Part shown: piece by piece, positions 9,959 through 19,446 of the stretch | Layout of the letters: each line of letters opens with the position of its first letter | Position numbering within the stretch: position 1 is the first letter of the stretch | Source of the DNA: Pseudomonas sp. DG56-2 | GTDB lineage: Bacteria > Pseudomonadota > Gammaproteobacteria > Pseudomonadales > Pseudomonadaceae | DNA length: 64,000 bases | NCBI RefSeq assembly: GCF_004803755.1 | Contig: NZ_CP032311.1 | Span: 1,628,501-1,692,500, forward strand | Direction: 5' to 3' | Program-made: the position numbers and the translations under genes | The notes under the pieces: model-generated | Seen by the model: only the letters and a program-made list of their open reading frames with translations | What the model was told of the DNA's origin: nothing | The model's database searches: none

Positions 9959-10422
9959 TGCGGGTTCTTTTTGTGTGCCTGGGCAACATTTGCCGTTCGC
10001 CCACGGCGGAGGGTGTCCTGCGTCACCAACTTCAGGTCGAAGGTCTGAGTGAGCTGATCGAAGTGGCATCGGCCGGCACCGGCGACTGGCATGTCGGCAA
10101 GCAACCGGACAGCCGTACCTGTCGTGCCGCGCAGTTGCGCGGTTATGATTTGTCGCAGCAGCGAGCACAGCAGGTTCGGGTTGGGCATTTCGCCGAGTAC
10201 GACCTGATTCTGGCAATGGACGAGAGCAATCTTGGCAACCTGCGGGCCATGCAGCCTGCTGGCGCGAAAGCGGAGCTCGACTTGTTCCTGCGGCGCTACG
10301 ACAGCGCGCTGCAAGAGGTGCCAGATCCTTATTACGGTGGTGAGCAAGGATTCGAGCAGGTGCTGGACCTGATTGAAGAGGCGTGCCGCAAACTGGTCAT
10401 CGAACTCAAAGGACGTCTATGA
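9958..10422 (+). CDS. low-molecular-weight protein tyrosine phosphatase
   Basis: 154 residues. The phosphate-binding loop is C7-LGNIC-R13 followed by SP, and the catalytic acid lies in PDPYYGG near residue 121. In many bacteria such enzymes dephosphorylate tyrosine kinases for exopolysaccharide, but no such kinase is nearby, so the substrate is open. One-base overlap with kdsB; the stop overlaps the murB start (ATGA at 10419). Confidence 0.92.
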   Translation: MRVLFVCLGNICRSPTAEGVLRHQLQVEGLSELIEVASAGTGDWHVGKQPDSRTCRAAQLRGYDLSQQRAQQVRVGHFAEYDLILAMDESNLGNLRAMQPAGAKAELDLFLRRYDSALQEVPDPYYGGEQGFEQVLDLIEEACRKLVIELKGRL

Positions 10423-11435
10423 GTAGGCAGTGGCAGGAGCAGGTTTCGCTCAAGCCTTACAACACCTTCGGTATCGAGGTGAAAGCCCGCTTTTTCACCG
10501 AAGCGCACAACGACGACGATGTGCGTCAGGCGCTGGCCCAGGCAGCGGCGCAGGACGTGCCGGTGCTGGTTATTGGGGGCGGCAGCAATTTGCTGTTGAC
10601 CGCTGATGTACCGGCATTGGTGCTGCGCATGGTCAGTCGCGGTGTGCGGATTCTTGCCGATGATGAGCGCGTGGTGGTCGAGGCCGAGGCGGGTGAGCCT
10701 TGGCATCAGTTTGTGCAGTGGACGCTGGCCCAGGGTTTTTCCGGGCTGGAAAACCTCAGCTTGATTCCTGGGACCGTCGGTGCAGCACCGATGCAGAATA
10801 TCGGTGCCTACGGCGTTGAGATCAAGGATGTGTTCGCCGGGCTGACCGCGTTGGATCGCCAGACCGGCGAGCTGCGCGATTTCAGCCTGCAAGAGTGCGC
10901 CTTTGCCTATCGGGACAGCGTATTCAAGCGTAATCCCGGGCGCTGGTTGATCCTGCGTGTTCGTTTTGCCTTGAGTCGAGTCATGCAGGCTCATCTGGAT
11001 TACGGTCCGGTGCGTCAACGCCTGAGCGAGCAGGGTGTCAGTCACCCGACGGCGCAGAACATCAGCGATGCGATTTGCGCCATTCGCCGCGAAAAACTAC
11101 CGGACCCTGCAGAGCTGGGCAACGCCGGGAGCTTTTTCAAAAATCCGATCGTAACTGCGGTGCTGGCTGATGCGATCCGTGTGCAGCATCCGGACCTGGT
11201 GGCTTATCCACAGGCTGATGGCCAGATCAAGTTGGCTGCGGGCTGGCTGATCGAGCAAGCTGGTTGGAAGGGGTTTCGTGAAGGTGATGCCGGGGTGCAC
11301 CGGTTGCAGTCTCTGGTTCTGGTCAACTACGGTCAGGCCAGTGGCCTGCAACTGCATCAGTTAGCGCAGAAAATCCAGGCAGATATCTTCGAGCGATTTG
11401 GCGTCACGCTCGAGATGGAGCCGAATCTGTTGTAA
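10419..11435 (+). CDS. murB: UDP-N-acetylenolpyruvoylglucosamine reductase
   Basis: FAD enzyme making UDP-MurNAc for peptidoglycan. 338 residues, the E. coli-type long form. FAD-binding VIGGGSNLLL near 50, IPGTVGAAPMQNIGAYG near 115, YRDSVFK near 165 and the catalytic serine segment NAGSFFKNP near 237. The frame opens at 10383, but the ATG at 10419 overlapping the phosphatase stop gives the normal N-terminus (LKPYNTFGIE). Last gene of the run that begins at comEC; a strong terminator follows. Confidence 0.96.
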   Translation: MSRQWQEQVSLKPYNTFGIEVKARFFTEAHNDDDVRQALAQAAAQDVPVLVIGGGSNLLLTADVPALVLRMVSRGVRILADDERVVVEAEAGEPWHQFVQWTLAQGFSGLENLSLIPGTVGAAPMQNIGAYGVEIKDVFAGLTALDRQTGELRDFSLQECAFAYRDSVFKRNPGRWLILRVRFALSRVMQAHLDYGPVRQRLSEQGVSHPTAQNISDAICAIRREKLPDPAELGNAGSFFKNPIVTAVLADAIRVQHPDLVAYPQADGQIKLAAGWLIEQAGWKGFREGDAGVHRLQSLVLVNYGQASGLQLHQLAQKIQADIFERFGVTLEMEPNLL

Positions 11436-11468
11436 CAAAGCCCTGTCGATTGCATTCATAGCGGCAAT

Positions 11469-11501
11469 AAAAAGCCCCGCCAGTTACCTGGCGGGGCTTT
11501 T
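11469..11501. terminator. bidirectional terminator between murB and rne
   Basis: A 14-bp perfect stem (AAAAGCCCCGCCAG / CTGGCGGGGCTTTT) around the loop TTAC. A-rich on one side and T-rich on the other, so it serves both converging genes. Confidence 0.92.
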
Positions 11502-11515
11502 CATTTCAGCGCAGC

Positions 11516-14500
11516 TCAGACGAGCGGTTTTTGCTCTTCTGCAGTGTCCAGCGCTTCAGGTTGCTGCTCGACTTCTGCTGCCTTGGCGGCTGCGGCTGCG
11601 GCGGCTGCTTCAGCTTCACGCTTGCGGCGACGTACTTCGCGAGGATCGTTTGGTGCGCGGCCGTTTGGCAGCATCACCGGGGCTTCGACCACCACTGGCT
11701 CGGCAGCAGGGGTAGATTCCTCAACAGCAGGTGCTGGTTCGCTGGCGACTGGTTGGGCTGCTTCAGCTTCGACTACAGGCGCCTGAACAACTTCTGGCGC
11801 GCGTGGTGCTTCGACAGCGGGCTCTGCCACAACAGCAACTTCAACCGGCGCTTCAACTGCTTGCTCGGCAACCGCTTCGACAACCGGCTCAACGCGTGGC
11901 TCAACGACTGCCACAGGCTCGCTGACCGGTTGCTCAACAACTGGAGCAATGCTTGCTTGCTCGGCTACAACTGGTTTCGGTGCTTCAACCACAACCGGTT
12001 CGATTGCTGCTGGCTCGACCGCTTCAACCGTTTCTGCAGGAACGACCTCAGTGGTTGCTGGGGCAATCACTGGAGCTGCTTCTTCAACGGCAGCAGTCGC
12101 GCGCTCTGCCTGGACGTTGGCCTGGGCTTCGGCATCAGCGCTGATGTTGCTGGTTGCAACTGCAGCGGTAACGGCCAGGCCGGCTGCCAGTTCGGCCCCG
12201 GTAGGCTCGTTGCCTTCTTCAGCGCCGTCTTCGGAGCCTTCAAGCACATTTCCATTGGCGTCACGCTGGCGCTCACGACGGTTGCTGCGGCGACGCTGGC
12301 CACGGGAGCGGCGACGTGGGCGTTCGCCCTCGGTGCCTTCCTGGTTGTCGTCCTGCAGCAGTTCTTCGTTAGGCAGTTGCTCTTCAGCCGCTTCAGCGGT
12401 TTCGATAGCCGGGCTTGGCTGGCGTTCTTCACGTGGTGGGCGTGGTTGACGCTCTTCACGCGGGGCACGTTCTTCGCGAGGCGCGCGCTCTTCACGAGGC
12501 GTACGTTCTTCGCGGGGTGCGCGTTCTTCACGCGGCTGGCGCTCTTCACGTGGAGCACGCTCAGGGCGCTCTTCGCGCACTGCCGGGGTAGCGGTGTCGA
12601 GTGCTTCGCGCAGTTCGCGGACCGGGCGTTCTTCGCGAGTACGGCGATCTTCACGCGGGGCGCGAGGCTGGCGTTCTTCGCGAGGTTGACGTGGTGCGCG
12701 CTCTTCGCGGGCCTGGGTTTCTTCACGCGCTTCGCGTGGTTGACGCTCTTCACGCGGTGCGCGCTCTTCGCGTGGCTTGCGCTCTTCATCGCGACGGCCG
12801 TTGCGGTTGCGGCTCTGCTGGCGACCGTTACGGCGTTCTTCGTTGCGCTGTGGGCGCTCGGTGGTCGGCTTCTCGGCAACTACAGGCGCTGCAGCAGGTT
12901 CGTCCTTGCCGGCGAACAGGCTGACCAGCGACTTGACCAGGCCTTTGAACAGGCTTGGTTCAGGCGCGACGTGGGCCGGAGCGGCAGGTTGCTCTGGAGC
13001 GGTCGGAACCGGTGCATTGGCACGCGCTGGAGCGGTCTTGACCGCAGCTTCCTGGCGAACCAGGGTGCGAGTCGCGGCAGTTGGCTGAGCCTCTTCGGTC
13101 TCGGTTGCGGCGATTTCGTAGCTGGATTGGCTGCTCTGGGCTTCCGGGCTGTCGTCGCGCAGACGCTGCACTTCGAAGTGTGGGGTTTCCAGATGGTCGT
13201 TCGGCAGAATGACGATGCGAGCGCGGGTGCGCAGTTCGATCTTGGTGATCGAGTTGCGTTTTTCGTTGAGCAGGAAGGCTGCAACTGGAATCGGCACTTG
13301 GGCGCGAACTTCGGCGGTGCGGTCTTTCAGGGCTTCTTCTTCGATCAGGCGCAGGATAGCCAGCGACAGCGATTCGACGTCACGGATGATGCCGGTACCG
13401 CTGCAGCGTGGGCAAACGATACCGCTGCTTTCGCCGAGGGAAGGGCGCAGACGCTGACGAGACATCTCCAGCAGGCCAAAGCGCGAAATGCGGCCGACTT
13501 GTACGCGGGCGCGGTCGGCTTCCAGGCATTCGCGGACCTTTTCTTCGACGGCGCGCTGGTTCTTGGCTGGGGTCATGTCGATGAAGTCGATGACGATCAG
13601 GCCACCGATATCACGCAGGCGCAGCTGGCGGGCGATTTCTTCAGCCGCTTCCAGGTTGGTCTGCAGTGCGGTTTCCTCGATGTCGCTACCTTTGGTGGCG
13701 CGTGCCGAGTTGATGTCGATGGACACCAGTGCTTCGGTTGGGTCGATAACGATCGAGCCGCCAGACGGCAGTTCGACCACGCGTTGGAAGGCAGTTTCGA
13801 TCTGACTTTCGATCTGGAAGCGATTGAACAGCGGGACGCTGTCTTCGTACAGCTTGATCTTGCTGGCGTACTGCGGCATCACCTGGCGGATGAACGTCAG
13901 GGCTTCTTCCTGGGCGTCGATGCTGTCGATCAGCACTTCGCCGATGTCCTGGCGCAGGTAGTCGCGAATGGCGCGGATGATGACGTTGCTTTCCTGGTAG
14001 ATCAGGAAAGGCGCAGCGCGGTCCTGGGAGGCCTCTTTGATGGCAGTCCACAGTTGCAGCAGGTAGTCCAGGTCCCATTGCATTTCTTCGCTGCTGCGGC
14101 CAAGGCCAGCAGTACGTACGATCAGACCCATGTCGGCAGGGGCAACCAGGCCGTTCAGGGCTTCGCGCAATTCATTGCGCTCTTCACCTTCGATACGGCG
14201 GGAAATGCCACCGGCACGCGGGTTGTTTGGCATCAGTACCAGGTAGCGACCGGCGAGGCTGATGAAGGTGGTCAGGGCTGCGCCTTTGTTGCCGCGCTCT
14301 TCCTTCTCGACCTGGACGATGACTTCCTGGCCTTCGCTGAGTACTTCCTTGATGTTCACCCGGCCTTCCGGGGACTTCTTGAAGTATTCGCGGGAGATTT
14401 CCTTCAGCGGCAGAAAGCCGTGACGTTCGGAGCCGAAGTCGACGAAGGCGGCTTCCAGGCTAGGTTCGATCCGGGTGATCCGGCCTTTGTAGATGTTGGC

Positions 14501-14614
14501 CTTCTTTTGCTCGCGCGCACCAGACTCGATGTCCAGGTCGTAGAGACGTTGGCCGTCTACCAGAGCTACACGCAACTCTTCAGGTTGAGTCGCGTTAATC
14601 AGCATTCTTTTCAT
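11516..14614 (-). CDS. rne: ribonuclease E
   Basis: 1032-residue endoribonuclease, scaffold of the RNA degradosome. N-terminal half: S1 domain (about 35-120), DNase I-like catalytic region with [10 protein letters not shown] and the metal-binding aspartates around 300-350, then the zinc-link VCPRCSGTG near 405. C-terminal half: low complexity, with a long run of arginine/glutamate units ([17 protein letters not shown]) about residues 610-750, an acidic stretch, an [18 protein letters not shown] basic patch near 780, a Val/Ala/Pro/Glu-rich region and a conserved end segment [18 protein letters not shown]. In Pseudomonas, REER repeats and the NDPR motif have been linked to degradosome partners, as I recall. 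The frame extends to 14662, but [10 protein letters not shown] at 14614 is the family start. Confidence 0.96.
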   Translation of the reverse strand: MKRMLINATQPEELRVALVDGQRLYDLDIESGAREQKKANIYKGRITRIEPSLEAAFVDFGSERHGFLPLKEISREYFKKSPEGRVNIKEVLSEGQEVIVQVEKEERGNKGAALTTFISLAGRYLVLMPNNPRAGGISRRIEGEERNELREALNGLVAPADMGLIVRTAGLGRSSEEMQWDLDYLLQLWTAIKEASQDRAAPFLIYQESNVIIRAIRDYLRQDIGEVLIDSIDAQEEALTFIRQVMPQYASKIKLYEDSVPLFNRFQIESQIETAFQRVVELPSGGSIVIDPTEALVSIDINSARATKGSDIEETALQTNLEAAEEIARQLRLRDIGGLIVIDFIDMTPAKNQRAVEEKVRECLEADRARVQVGRISRFGLLEMSRQRLRPSLGESSGIVCPRCSGTGIIRDVESLSLAILRLIEEEALKDRTAEVRAQVPIPVAAFLLNEKRNSITKIELRTRARIVILPNDHLETPHFEVQRLRDDSPEAQSSQSSYEIAATETEEAQPTAATRTLVRQEAAVKTAPARANAPVPTAPEQPAAPAHVAPEPSLFKGLVKSLVSLFAGKDEPAAAPVVAEKPTTERPQRNEERRNGRQQSRNRNGRRDEERKPREERAPREERQPREAREETQAREERAPRQPREERQPRAPREDRRTREERPVRELREALDTATPAVREERPERAPREERQPREERAPREERTPREERAPREERAPREERQPRPPREERQPSPAIETAEAAEEQLPNEELLQDDNQEGTEGERPRRRSRGQRRRSNRRERQRDANGNVLEGSEDGAEEGNEPTGAELAAGLAVTAAVATSNISADAEAQANVQAERATAAVEEAAPVIAPATTEVVPAETVEAVEPAAIEPVVVEAPKPVVAEQASIAPVVEQPVSEPVAVVEPRVEPVVEAVAEQAVEAPVEVAVVAEPAVEAPRAPEVVQAPVVEAEAAQPVASEPAPAVEESTPAAEPVVVEAPVMLPNGRAPNDPREVRRRKREAEAAAAAAAAKAAEVEQQPEALDTAEEQKPLV

Positions 14615-15303
14615 GTAATACCGTCGGTTTCCGGGCTGCCGGAAACGGCGTTCGGCACACACGACTTCTCACGGTCGGTGTCAGGTGCGCAAGGGGTGGC
14701 GGGCCACCCCCGTGTCCAGCGACTGTCGAGCCAGACTGGTAACCCAGTACTGCCGAAGTCGCGACGACGCGTCCTGCTTGCTGTGGTGTCAAATGCACTC
14801 AGACAGGAGGAGGAATCAGCCTTCGGCCGTGGACGCCCCGGGGGCATCTTGATCAAGACCGGGTCCGGTCGCCAGGCCAGGAGGCCTATGGACTGAACGC
14901 AGTACTACACGGTCCGACGGTTGTGCATCTCCACCCTACACGTATCCCTGATAATTCGGGTGCTGCCGCGCGCTGAATCCGCAACGGGTTGCATTTTCGC
15001 CAGCTCCATACGGGAGCCCGCGCCTTTGTATGTTCAAGGCTGGTATTTCCGAAGCTTTCACCATGACTGCGTGAAACTGACGGCACTGACAGAGTGGCAT
15101 CGAAAAAAACATGGGGGAGGGCAAAACACCGCTCTTGTCGTTTTTTATCGGTCTTCTCTGCACGGCGCTGGTGGCGATTCCAGGCAACTCTGTAAACTGG
15201 CAAAAGCCCCGTCGGACGGCCTCGCGTCCTCGAGATTTTGCGTCGGTCAGGGCCGGCTAAAAGCCGTGAGTCCGCTGGCCAGCCGCTTTTGGCGGCGTTC
15301 GCG
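14615..15303 (-). promoter_or_regulatory. long 5' leader of rne
   Basis: The rne mRNA should start near 15297 from the promoter at 15304-15332, leaving a leader of about 680 nt with no credible gene. It holds strong hairpins: GTTTCCGG/CCGGAAAC with loop GCTG (14627-14646), 13 bases before the start codon, and GGGGTGG/CCACCCC with a four-base loop (14693-14710). No strong Shine-Dalgarno precedes the ATG. RNase E of E. coli autoregulates through hairpins in its leader; a similar role here is inference. Confidence 0.6.
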
Positions 15304-15332
15304 ACTATAGCAGCAATCATTAAGTGCTTCAA
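15304..15332 (-). promoter_or_regulatory. sigma-70 promoter of rne
   Basis: On the minus strand: -35 TTGAAG (15327-15332), 17-bp spacer, -10 TATAGT (15304-15309). Transcription toward rne from about 15297. Its -35 lies where the -35 of the divergent rluC promoter would be. Confidence 0.72.
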
Positions 15333-15348
15333 ATCCATAAAAAATTGT

Positions 15349-15354
15349 TATGAT
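15349..15354 (+). promoter_or_regulatory. possible -10 of rluC giving a leaderless mRNA
   Basis: TATGAT ends six bases before the rluC ATG, so a start at or just before 15361 is predicted. The -35 region is weak (GCTTCA/CTTCAA near 15326-15332). No Shine-Dalgarno is visible before the ATG, which fits a leaderless message, but an upstream promoter cannot be excluded. Confidence 0.4.
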
Positions 15355-15360
15355 TGGCAA

Positions 15361-16317
15361 ATGACGACTAACACCCCTCCGACCTCCGGCGTCCAGCTGA
15401 TAGAGGTCGCCCCGGAACTTGCCGGGCAACGAATCGATAACTTCCTCATCACTGCGCTCAAAGGTGTGCCCAAGACCTTGATTTACCGTATTTTGCGTAA
15501 AGGCGAAGTGCGTGTGAACAAGGGGCGGATCAAGCCTGAGTACAAGTTGCAGGCTGGCGATATCGTGCGCGTACCGCCCGTTCGTCTGCCTGAGCGCGAT
15601 GAGCCTGTACCGGTGGCCCAGGGCTTGCTTCAGCGCCTGGAGGCAGCGATTGTCTACGAAGACAAGGCCTTGATCGTATTGAACAAACCCGCAGGTATCG
15701 CCGTGCACGGCGGTAGCGGCCTCAATTTTGGTGTGATCGAAGCCTTTCGTCAGATGCGCCCAGATGCCAAGGAGCTGGAGCTGGTCCATCGTCTGGATCG
15801 CGACACCTCGGGCCTGCTGATGATCGCCAAGAAACGCAGCATGTTGCGCCACTTGCATGCGGCGTTGCGCGGTGATGGCGTCGATAAGCGCTACATGGCC
15901 CTGGTCCGCGGCCATTGGGCCACGGCGAAGAAACAAGTTAATGCGCCCTTGCTCAAGAGCAACCTGCGTTCCGGCGAGCGCATGGTCGAGGTCAATGACG
16001 AGGGCAAGGAGGCGCTCACGCTGTTCCGCGTCCTGCGTCGTTTCGGTGAATTCGCCACCATTGTCGAGGCGCGCCCGATCACGGGGCGTACTCACCAGAT
16101 CCGTGTTCATGCCCTGCATGCCGGTCATTGCATTGCCGGTGACAGCAAATATGGTGATGAAGACTTCAGTCGAGAAATCCGCGACCTGGGTGGCAAGCGC
16201 CTGTTTCTGCACGCCTATGCGCTGACCGTGCCACTGCCTGACGGTGGTGAGCTCAAGCTCGAGGCGCCGGTTGATGAAATGTGGTCCAAGACTGTGGAGC
16301 GCTTGAGTGCGGCGTGA
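15361..16317 (+). CDS. rluC: 23S rRNA pseudouridine synthase C
   Basis: 318 residues. N-terminal S4 RNA-binding domain (about 15-85, [18 protein letters not shown]) and an RluA-family catalytic domain with [12 protein letters not shown] around 140-150, whose aspartate is catalytic. RluC modifies 23S rRNA uridines 955, 2504 and 2580 (E. coli numbering). The frame is open from 15238, but the ATG at 15361 ([10 protein letters not shown]) matches the family. The gene overlaps the next by 11 bases. Divergent from rne, as in E. coli. Confidence 0.94.
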   Translation: MTTNTPPTSGVQLIEVAPELAGQRIDNFLITALKGVPKTLIYRILRKGEVRVNKGRIKPEYKLQAGDIVRVPPVRLPERDEPVPVAQGLLQRLEAAIVYEDKALIVLNKPAGIAVHGGSGLNFGVIEAFRQMRPDAKELELVHRLDRDTSGLLMIAKKRSMLRHLHAALRGDGVDKRYMALVRGHWATAKKQVNAPLLKSNLRSGERMVEVNDEGKEALTLFRVLRRFGEFATIVEARPITGRTHQIRVHALHAGHCIAGDSKYGDEDFSREIRDLGGKRLFLHAYALTVPLPDGGELKLEAPVDEMWSKTVERLSAA

Positions 16318-16984
16318 TTACGATCTGCTGATCTTCGATTGGGACGGCACCCTGGCTGATTCAATCGGGCGTATCGTCGAGGCAATGCATGTGGCTGCCG
16401 GGCGTGCCGGACATGCAGTCTGCGCTGATGACGCCGTCAAGGGCATTATCGGCCTGGCGCTGCCTGAAGCCATCAGCACCTTGTATCCGCACTTGAGTGA
16501 CGATCAGGTGGCGGTGTTTCGGCAGCACTATGCTGATGTCTACATGACTCTTGATCAGCAGCCGTCGCCCCTGTTCGAAGGTGTGGTGGAATCGTTGGAG
16601 TCATTTCGTCTCCAGGGCTACCGTCTGGCGGTAGCGACGGGCAAGGCTCGACGCGGGTTGGATCGGGTGTTGCGGGCCAATGGTTGGCAGGATTATTTCG
16701 ATATCACCCGCGCTGCCGATGAGACCCGTGGCAAGCCTCATCCACAGATGCTCGAGGAAATACTGCTGCATTGCCAGGTCGAGCCGGGTCGTGCGCTGAT
16801 GGTTGGCGATTCGGCCTTTGATTTGTTGATGGCGAGCAACGCCGGCATGCATTCGGTGGCCGTTGGCTATGGCGCCATGTCGCCGCAAGCGCTGGGCGCA
16901 TTCGGGCCGCAGGTCTGTATTGATCACTTTTCACATTTGCAGGCCTGGCTGAGCCGGTCGCCTGCGGCAGCAATTCCAAGGTAG
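16307..16984 (+). CDS. HAD-superfamily phosphatase (Gph/YqaB-like)
   Basis: 225 residues with the HAD motifs: [11 protein letters not shown] near 10-19, II VATGK near 105, and [12 protein letters not shown] near 160, plus a small helical cap. Probably a small-molecule phosphatase; phosphoglycolate is one candidate, but the substrate is not determined by sequence. GTG start inside rluC (11-bp overlap), so it is translationally coupled. Confidence 0.85.
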   Translation: MRRDYDLLIFDWDGTLADSIGRIVEAMHVAAGRAGHAVCADDAVKGIIGLALPEAISTLYPHLSDDQVAVFRQHYADVYMTLDQQPSPLFEGVVESLESFRLQGYRLAVATGKARRGLDRVLRANGWQDYFDITRAADETRGKPHPQMLEEILLHCQVEPGRALMVGDSAFDLLMASNAGMHSVAVGYGAMSPQALGAFGPQVCIDHFSHLQAWLSRSPAAAIPR

Positions 16985-16990
16985 GTGAGC

Positions 16991-17974
16991 ATGGCTGACG
17001 AATGGAAGGCGCCAAGCGCCGAAAGCGGCGAAGATCAGAAAAGCTGGAAGCTGTTGGAAAAAACCCTTCTGGCGGGGGTGCAGGAGCAGCGCCGGGCGCG
17101 GCGTTGGGGCATCTTTTTCAAGTTGCTGACCTTTGCCTACCTGTTTGGCATTCTGGCCTTGTTCAGCCCGCTGACGAGCATGGACAAAGCCGCTTCACGC
17201 AGCGTCAATCACACTGCGGTGGTTGAGGTGCGCGGCGTGATTGCCGATCAGGAGCCTGCCAGTGCCGACAATATCGTGGGTGGCTTGCGCGAAGCCTTCA
17301 AGGACGCGAAGACCAAGGCGGTCATTCTGAGTATCAATAGTCCAGGCGGCAGTCCTGTGCAGTCGGGCTACATCTATGACGAAATTCGTCGTCTGCGGGC
17401 TGAGTATCCGGATATCAAACTGTATGCGGTGATCAGTGATCTGGGGGCTTCCGGCGCGTATTACATTGCCAGCGCTGCAGATCAGATCTACGCCGACAAG
17501 GCCAGTCTGGTCGGTTCCATTGGTGTTACTGCGGCTGGGTACGGTTTTGTCGGTACCATGGAGAAGCTCGGTGTCGAACGGCGCACCTATACGGCGGGCG
17601 AGCACAAGGCGTTTCTCGATCCGTTCCAGCCGCAAAAGCCCGAGGAAACCGCGTTCTGGCAGGGTGTGCTGGAAACCACGCACAAGCAGTTCATTGCCAG
17701 CGTCAAGCAGGGCCGTGGTGAGCGCTTGAAGGACAAGGAACACCCTGAGCTGTTCAGTGGCCTGATCTGGTCTGGCGAGCAAGCCGTGGCGCTGGGGCTG
17801 GTTGATGGGCTGGGGAGTGCCAGTTACGTGGCGCGTGAGGTGGTGGGTGAAAAGGAGTTGGTCGACTTCACGGTTGAAGAGTCACCCTTCGACCGTTTCT
17901 CCAAGCGCCTGGGCACCAGCATTGCCGAGCGCCTGGCAATGTGGATGGGCTTTCAGGGGCCATCGTTGCGCTGA
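16991..17974 (+). CDS. sppA: signal peptide peptidase A-like serine protease (S49 family)
   Basis: 327 residues, the short single-domain form. N-terminal membrane anchor (FFKLLTFAYLFGILALF, about 38-54), then an S49 domain with INSPGGSPVQSG near 115, the catalytic serine in DLGASGAYYIA near 155 and the lysine in DKASLVGSIGV near 175-185. Likely a periplasm-facing membrane protease that clears signal peptides. An in-frame GTG lies at 16985; the ATG at 16991 is preferred. Last gene of the rluC operon; a terminator follows. Confidence 0.9.
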   Translation: MADEWKAPSAESGEDQKSWKLLEKTLLAGVQEQRRARRWGIFFKLLTFAYLFGILALFSPLTSMDKAASRSVNHTAVVEVRGVIADQEPASADNIVGGLREAFKDAKTKAVILSINSPGGSPVQSGYIYDEIRRLRAEYPDIKLYAVISDLGASGAYYIASAADQIYADKASLVGSIGVTAAGYGFVGTMEKLGVERRTYTAGEHKAFLDPFQPQKPEETAFWQGVLETTHKQFIASVKQGRGERLKDKEHPELFSGLIWSGEQAVALGLVDGLGSASYVAREVVGEKELVDFTVEESPFDRFSKRLGTSIAERLAMWMGFQGPSLR

Positions 17975-17986
17975 GGCGCATTGAGT

Positions 17987-18016
17987 GAAAAGCCGGCCTT
18001 GGTGCCGGCTTTTTAT
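17987..18016 (+). terminator. rho-independent terminator after the S49 peptidase
   Basis: Stem AAAGCCGGC / GCCGGCTTT with loop CTTGGT, followed by TTAT. It ends the rluC-phosphatase-peptidase unit and may also serve the convergent Maf gene. Confidence 0.85.
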
Positions 18017-18045
18017 ATTGTGCGACTTGTACGACATGCAGCGAG

Positions 18046-18624
18046 TCAGGGGAGGCAGGCGCCTTCGCTCAACAGCATGTCTACCAGACGGATCAGTGGC
18101 AGGCCCACCAGGCTGGTGGCGTCTACGCCATGGGTGCTCTGGAACAGGCTGACGCCCAAGCCCTCGGCCTTGAAGCTGCCAGCGCAGTCGTAGGGCTCTT
18201 CGGCGCGCAAATAGCGCTCGATGCGGGCCAGGTCCAGTTCGCGCATATTGACGGTGAAGGGGATGCAGTCGACCTGGCAGTCGCCGGTCTTGCTGTTGAG
18301 AAGCGCCAGGCCGGTGAGAAAGGTGACATGGTTACCGCTGGCGGCCAGTAATTGCTCGCAGGCCCGCTCGAAGGTGTGTGGCTTACCAAGTATTTGTTCG
18401 CCGAGCACGGCAACCTGGTCGGAGCCGATGATCAGGTGGTCGGGATGGCTGGTGGCAAGGGCCATGGCTTTTTCCCGGGCCAGGCGCTTCACTAGGTCTG
18501 CGGCGGGCTCGTCGGGCAGGCGCTGTTCGTCGATATCAGGGGACGCCCAGCTGAAAGGGAGGCGCAAGCGTTCAAGCAATTCACGCCGGTACGGTGAGCT
18601 GGAAGCCAGTAATAAAGGCAGCAT
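18046..18624 (-). CDS. yceF: Maf-family nucleotide pyrophosphatase (YceF type)
   Basis: 192 residues with the Maf N-terminus LLLASSSPYRRELLERL, DEPAADLVKRLAREKA near 40-55, the catalytic aspartate region IIGSDQVAVL near 65-75 and STHGVDATSLVGLP near 165. E. coli YceF hydrolyses m7GTP; this adjacency to yceD-rpmF-plsX is the same as in E. coli, which supports the YceF subtype. It is divergently transcribed from yceD with a gap of 95 bp. Confidence 0.92.
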   Translation of the reverse strand: MLPLLLASSSPYRRELLERLRLPFSWASPDIDEQRLPDEPAADLVKRLAREKAMALATSHPDHLIIGSDQVAVLGEQILGKPHTFERACEQLLAASGNHVTFLTGLALLNSKTGDCQVDCIPFTVNMRELDLARIERYLRAEEPYDCAGSFKAEGLGVSLFQSTHGVDATSLVGLPLIRLVDMLLSEGACLP

Positions 18625-18681
18625 GGTAAACTCCTGGGCAGGTGAAACGATTCTAACATGCTGAACGGAACCGAATTTCCT

Positions 18682-18710
18682 TTGACAGGGGCGGGGGGCA
18701 TCCCTAGAAT
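18682..18710 (+). promoter_or_regulatory. near-consensus sigma-70 promoter of yceD-rpmF-plsX
   Basis: -35 TTGACA (18682-18687), 17-bp spacer, -10 TAGAAT (18705-18710). The yceD ATG begins at 18720, nine bases after the -10, so the RNA would start at or within about four bases of the start codon. Confidence 0.85.
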
Positions 18711-18719
18711 GCTGCGCCT

Positions 18720-19247
18720 ATGTTGAATGACCCGATTCCACCTCACGTTGACCCGCGCAAATTGGCCGATCGTGGTGTTTCTCTCGAAGGAACGCTGCAG
18801 CTCGCCGATTTGGAGAGACTCTGCGACCCGCTTTCCGACAATGTCGGTACGGTGCAGGCTAAATTCGATTTTGAGCGAGACGAGCAGAAGGCTGTGGTTA
18901 TCCACACCGAACTGAGCGTCGAGGTCAAAATGGTTTGCCAGCGTTGTCTTGAGCTGGTCACCCTGCCGATCCACAGCGAAAGTACTTACGCTGTGGTGAA
19001 GGAGGGTGCGAATACCCAGTCGTTGCCGAAAGGTTATGACGTGCTGGAACTGGGCGAAGATCCTTTGGATCTGCAGGCCTTGGTCGAGGAAGAGCTTTTG
19101 CTTGCCTTGCCCATCGTGCCTGCTCATCATCCGGAAGAATGCCAGCAGCCGGCGGGCGCCGATGAGCCCGAACCGAGCAAGGACGAGGTAACACGGTCCA
19201 ACCCGTTCAGTGTATTGGCGCAGTTAAAGCGTGACCCAAACGTTTAG
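18720..19247 (+). CDS. yceD: YceD family protein (DUF177), 23S rRNA accumulation protein
   Basis: 175 residues with the family core EVKMVCQRCLELVTLPI, including the paired cysteines, near 68-84. Almost always sits just upstream of rpmF; a role in 23S rRNA accumulation or ribosome assembly has been reported for homologues. No Shine-Dalgarno precedes the ATG, and the promoter predicts a leaderless transcript. Followed after 13 bp by rpmF. Confidence 0.9.
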   Translation: MLNDPIPPHVDPRKLADRGVSLEGTLQLADLERLCDPLSDNVGTVQAKFDFERDEQKAVVIHTELSVEVKMVCQRCLELVTLPIHSESTYAVVKEGANTQSLPKGYDVLELGEDPLDLQALVEEELLLALPIVPAHHPEECQQPAGADEPEPSKDEVTRSNPFSVLAQLKRDPNV

Positions 19248-19260
19248 GAGTTAATCAATT

Positions 19261-19443
19261 ATGGCTGTTCAGCAGAACAAAAAATCCCGCTCTGCCCGTG
19301 ACATGCGTCGTTCGCACGATGCTCTCTCGGAAAACGCTCTGTCCGTAGAGAAAACCACTGGTGAAGTACACCTGCGTCACCACGTATCGCCAGAAGGCGT
19401 ATACCGTGGTCGTAAAGTGATCGACAAGGGCGCTGACGAGTAA
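19261..19443 (+). CDS. rpmF: 50S ribosomal protein L32
   Basis: 60 residues, [22 protein letters not shown], typical L32 with a basic N-terminus. This version lacks the zinc-binding cysteines found in some bacteria. GGAG (19247-19250) precedes the ATG. Confidence 0.98.
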
Positions 19444-19446
19444 TCC

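Noticed and set aside
11531..14896. 1121-codon open frame antisense to rne
   Set aside because: It mirrors the RNase E gene, follows from its codon bias and repeats, and has no family resemblance.
14886..15338. 150-codon minus-strand open frame in the rne leader
   Set aside because: Begins upstream of the likely rne transcript start and has no domain; a chance frame in GC-rich DNA.
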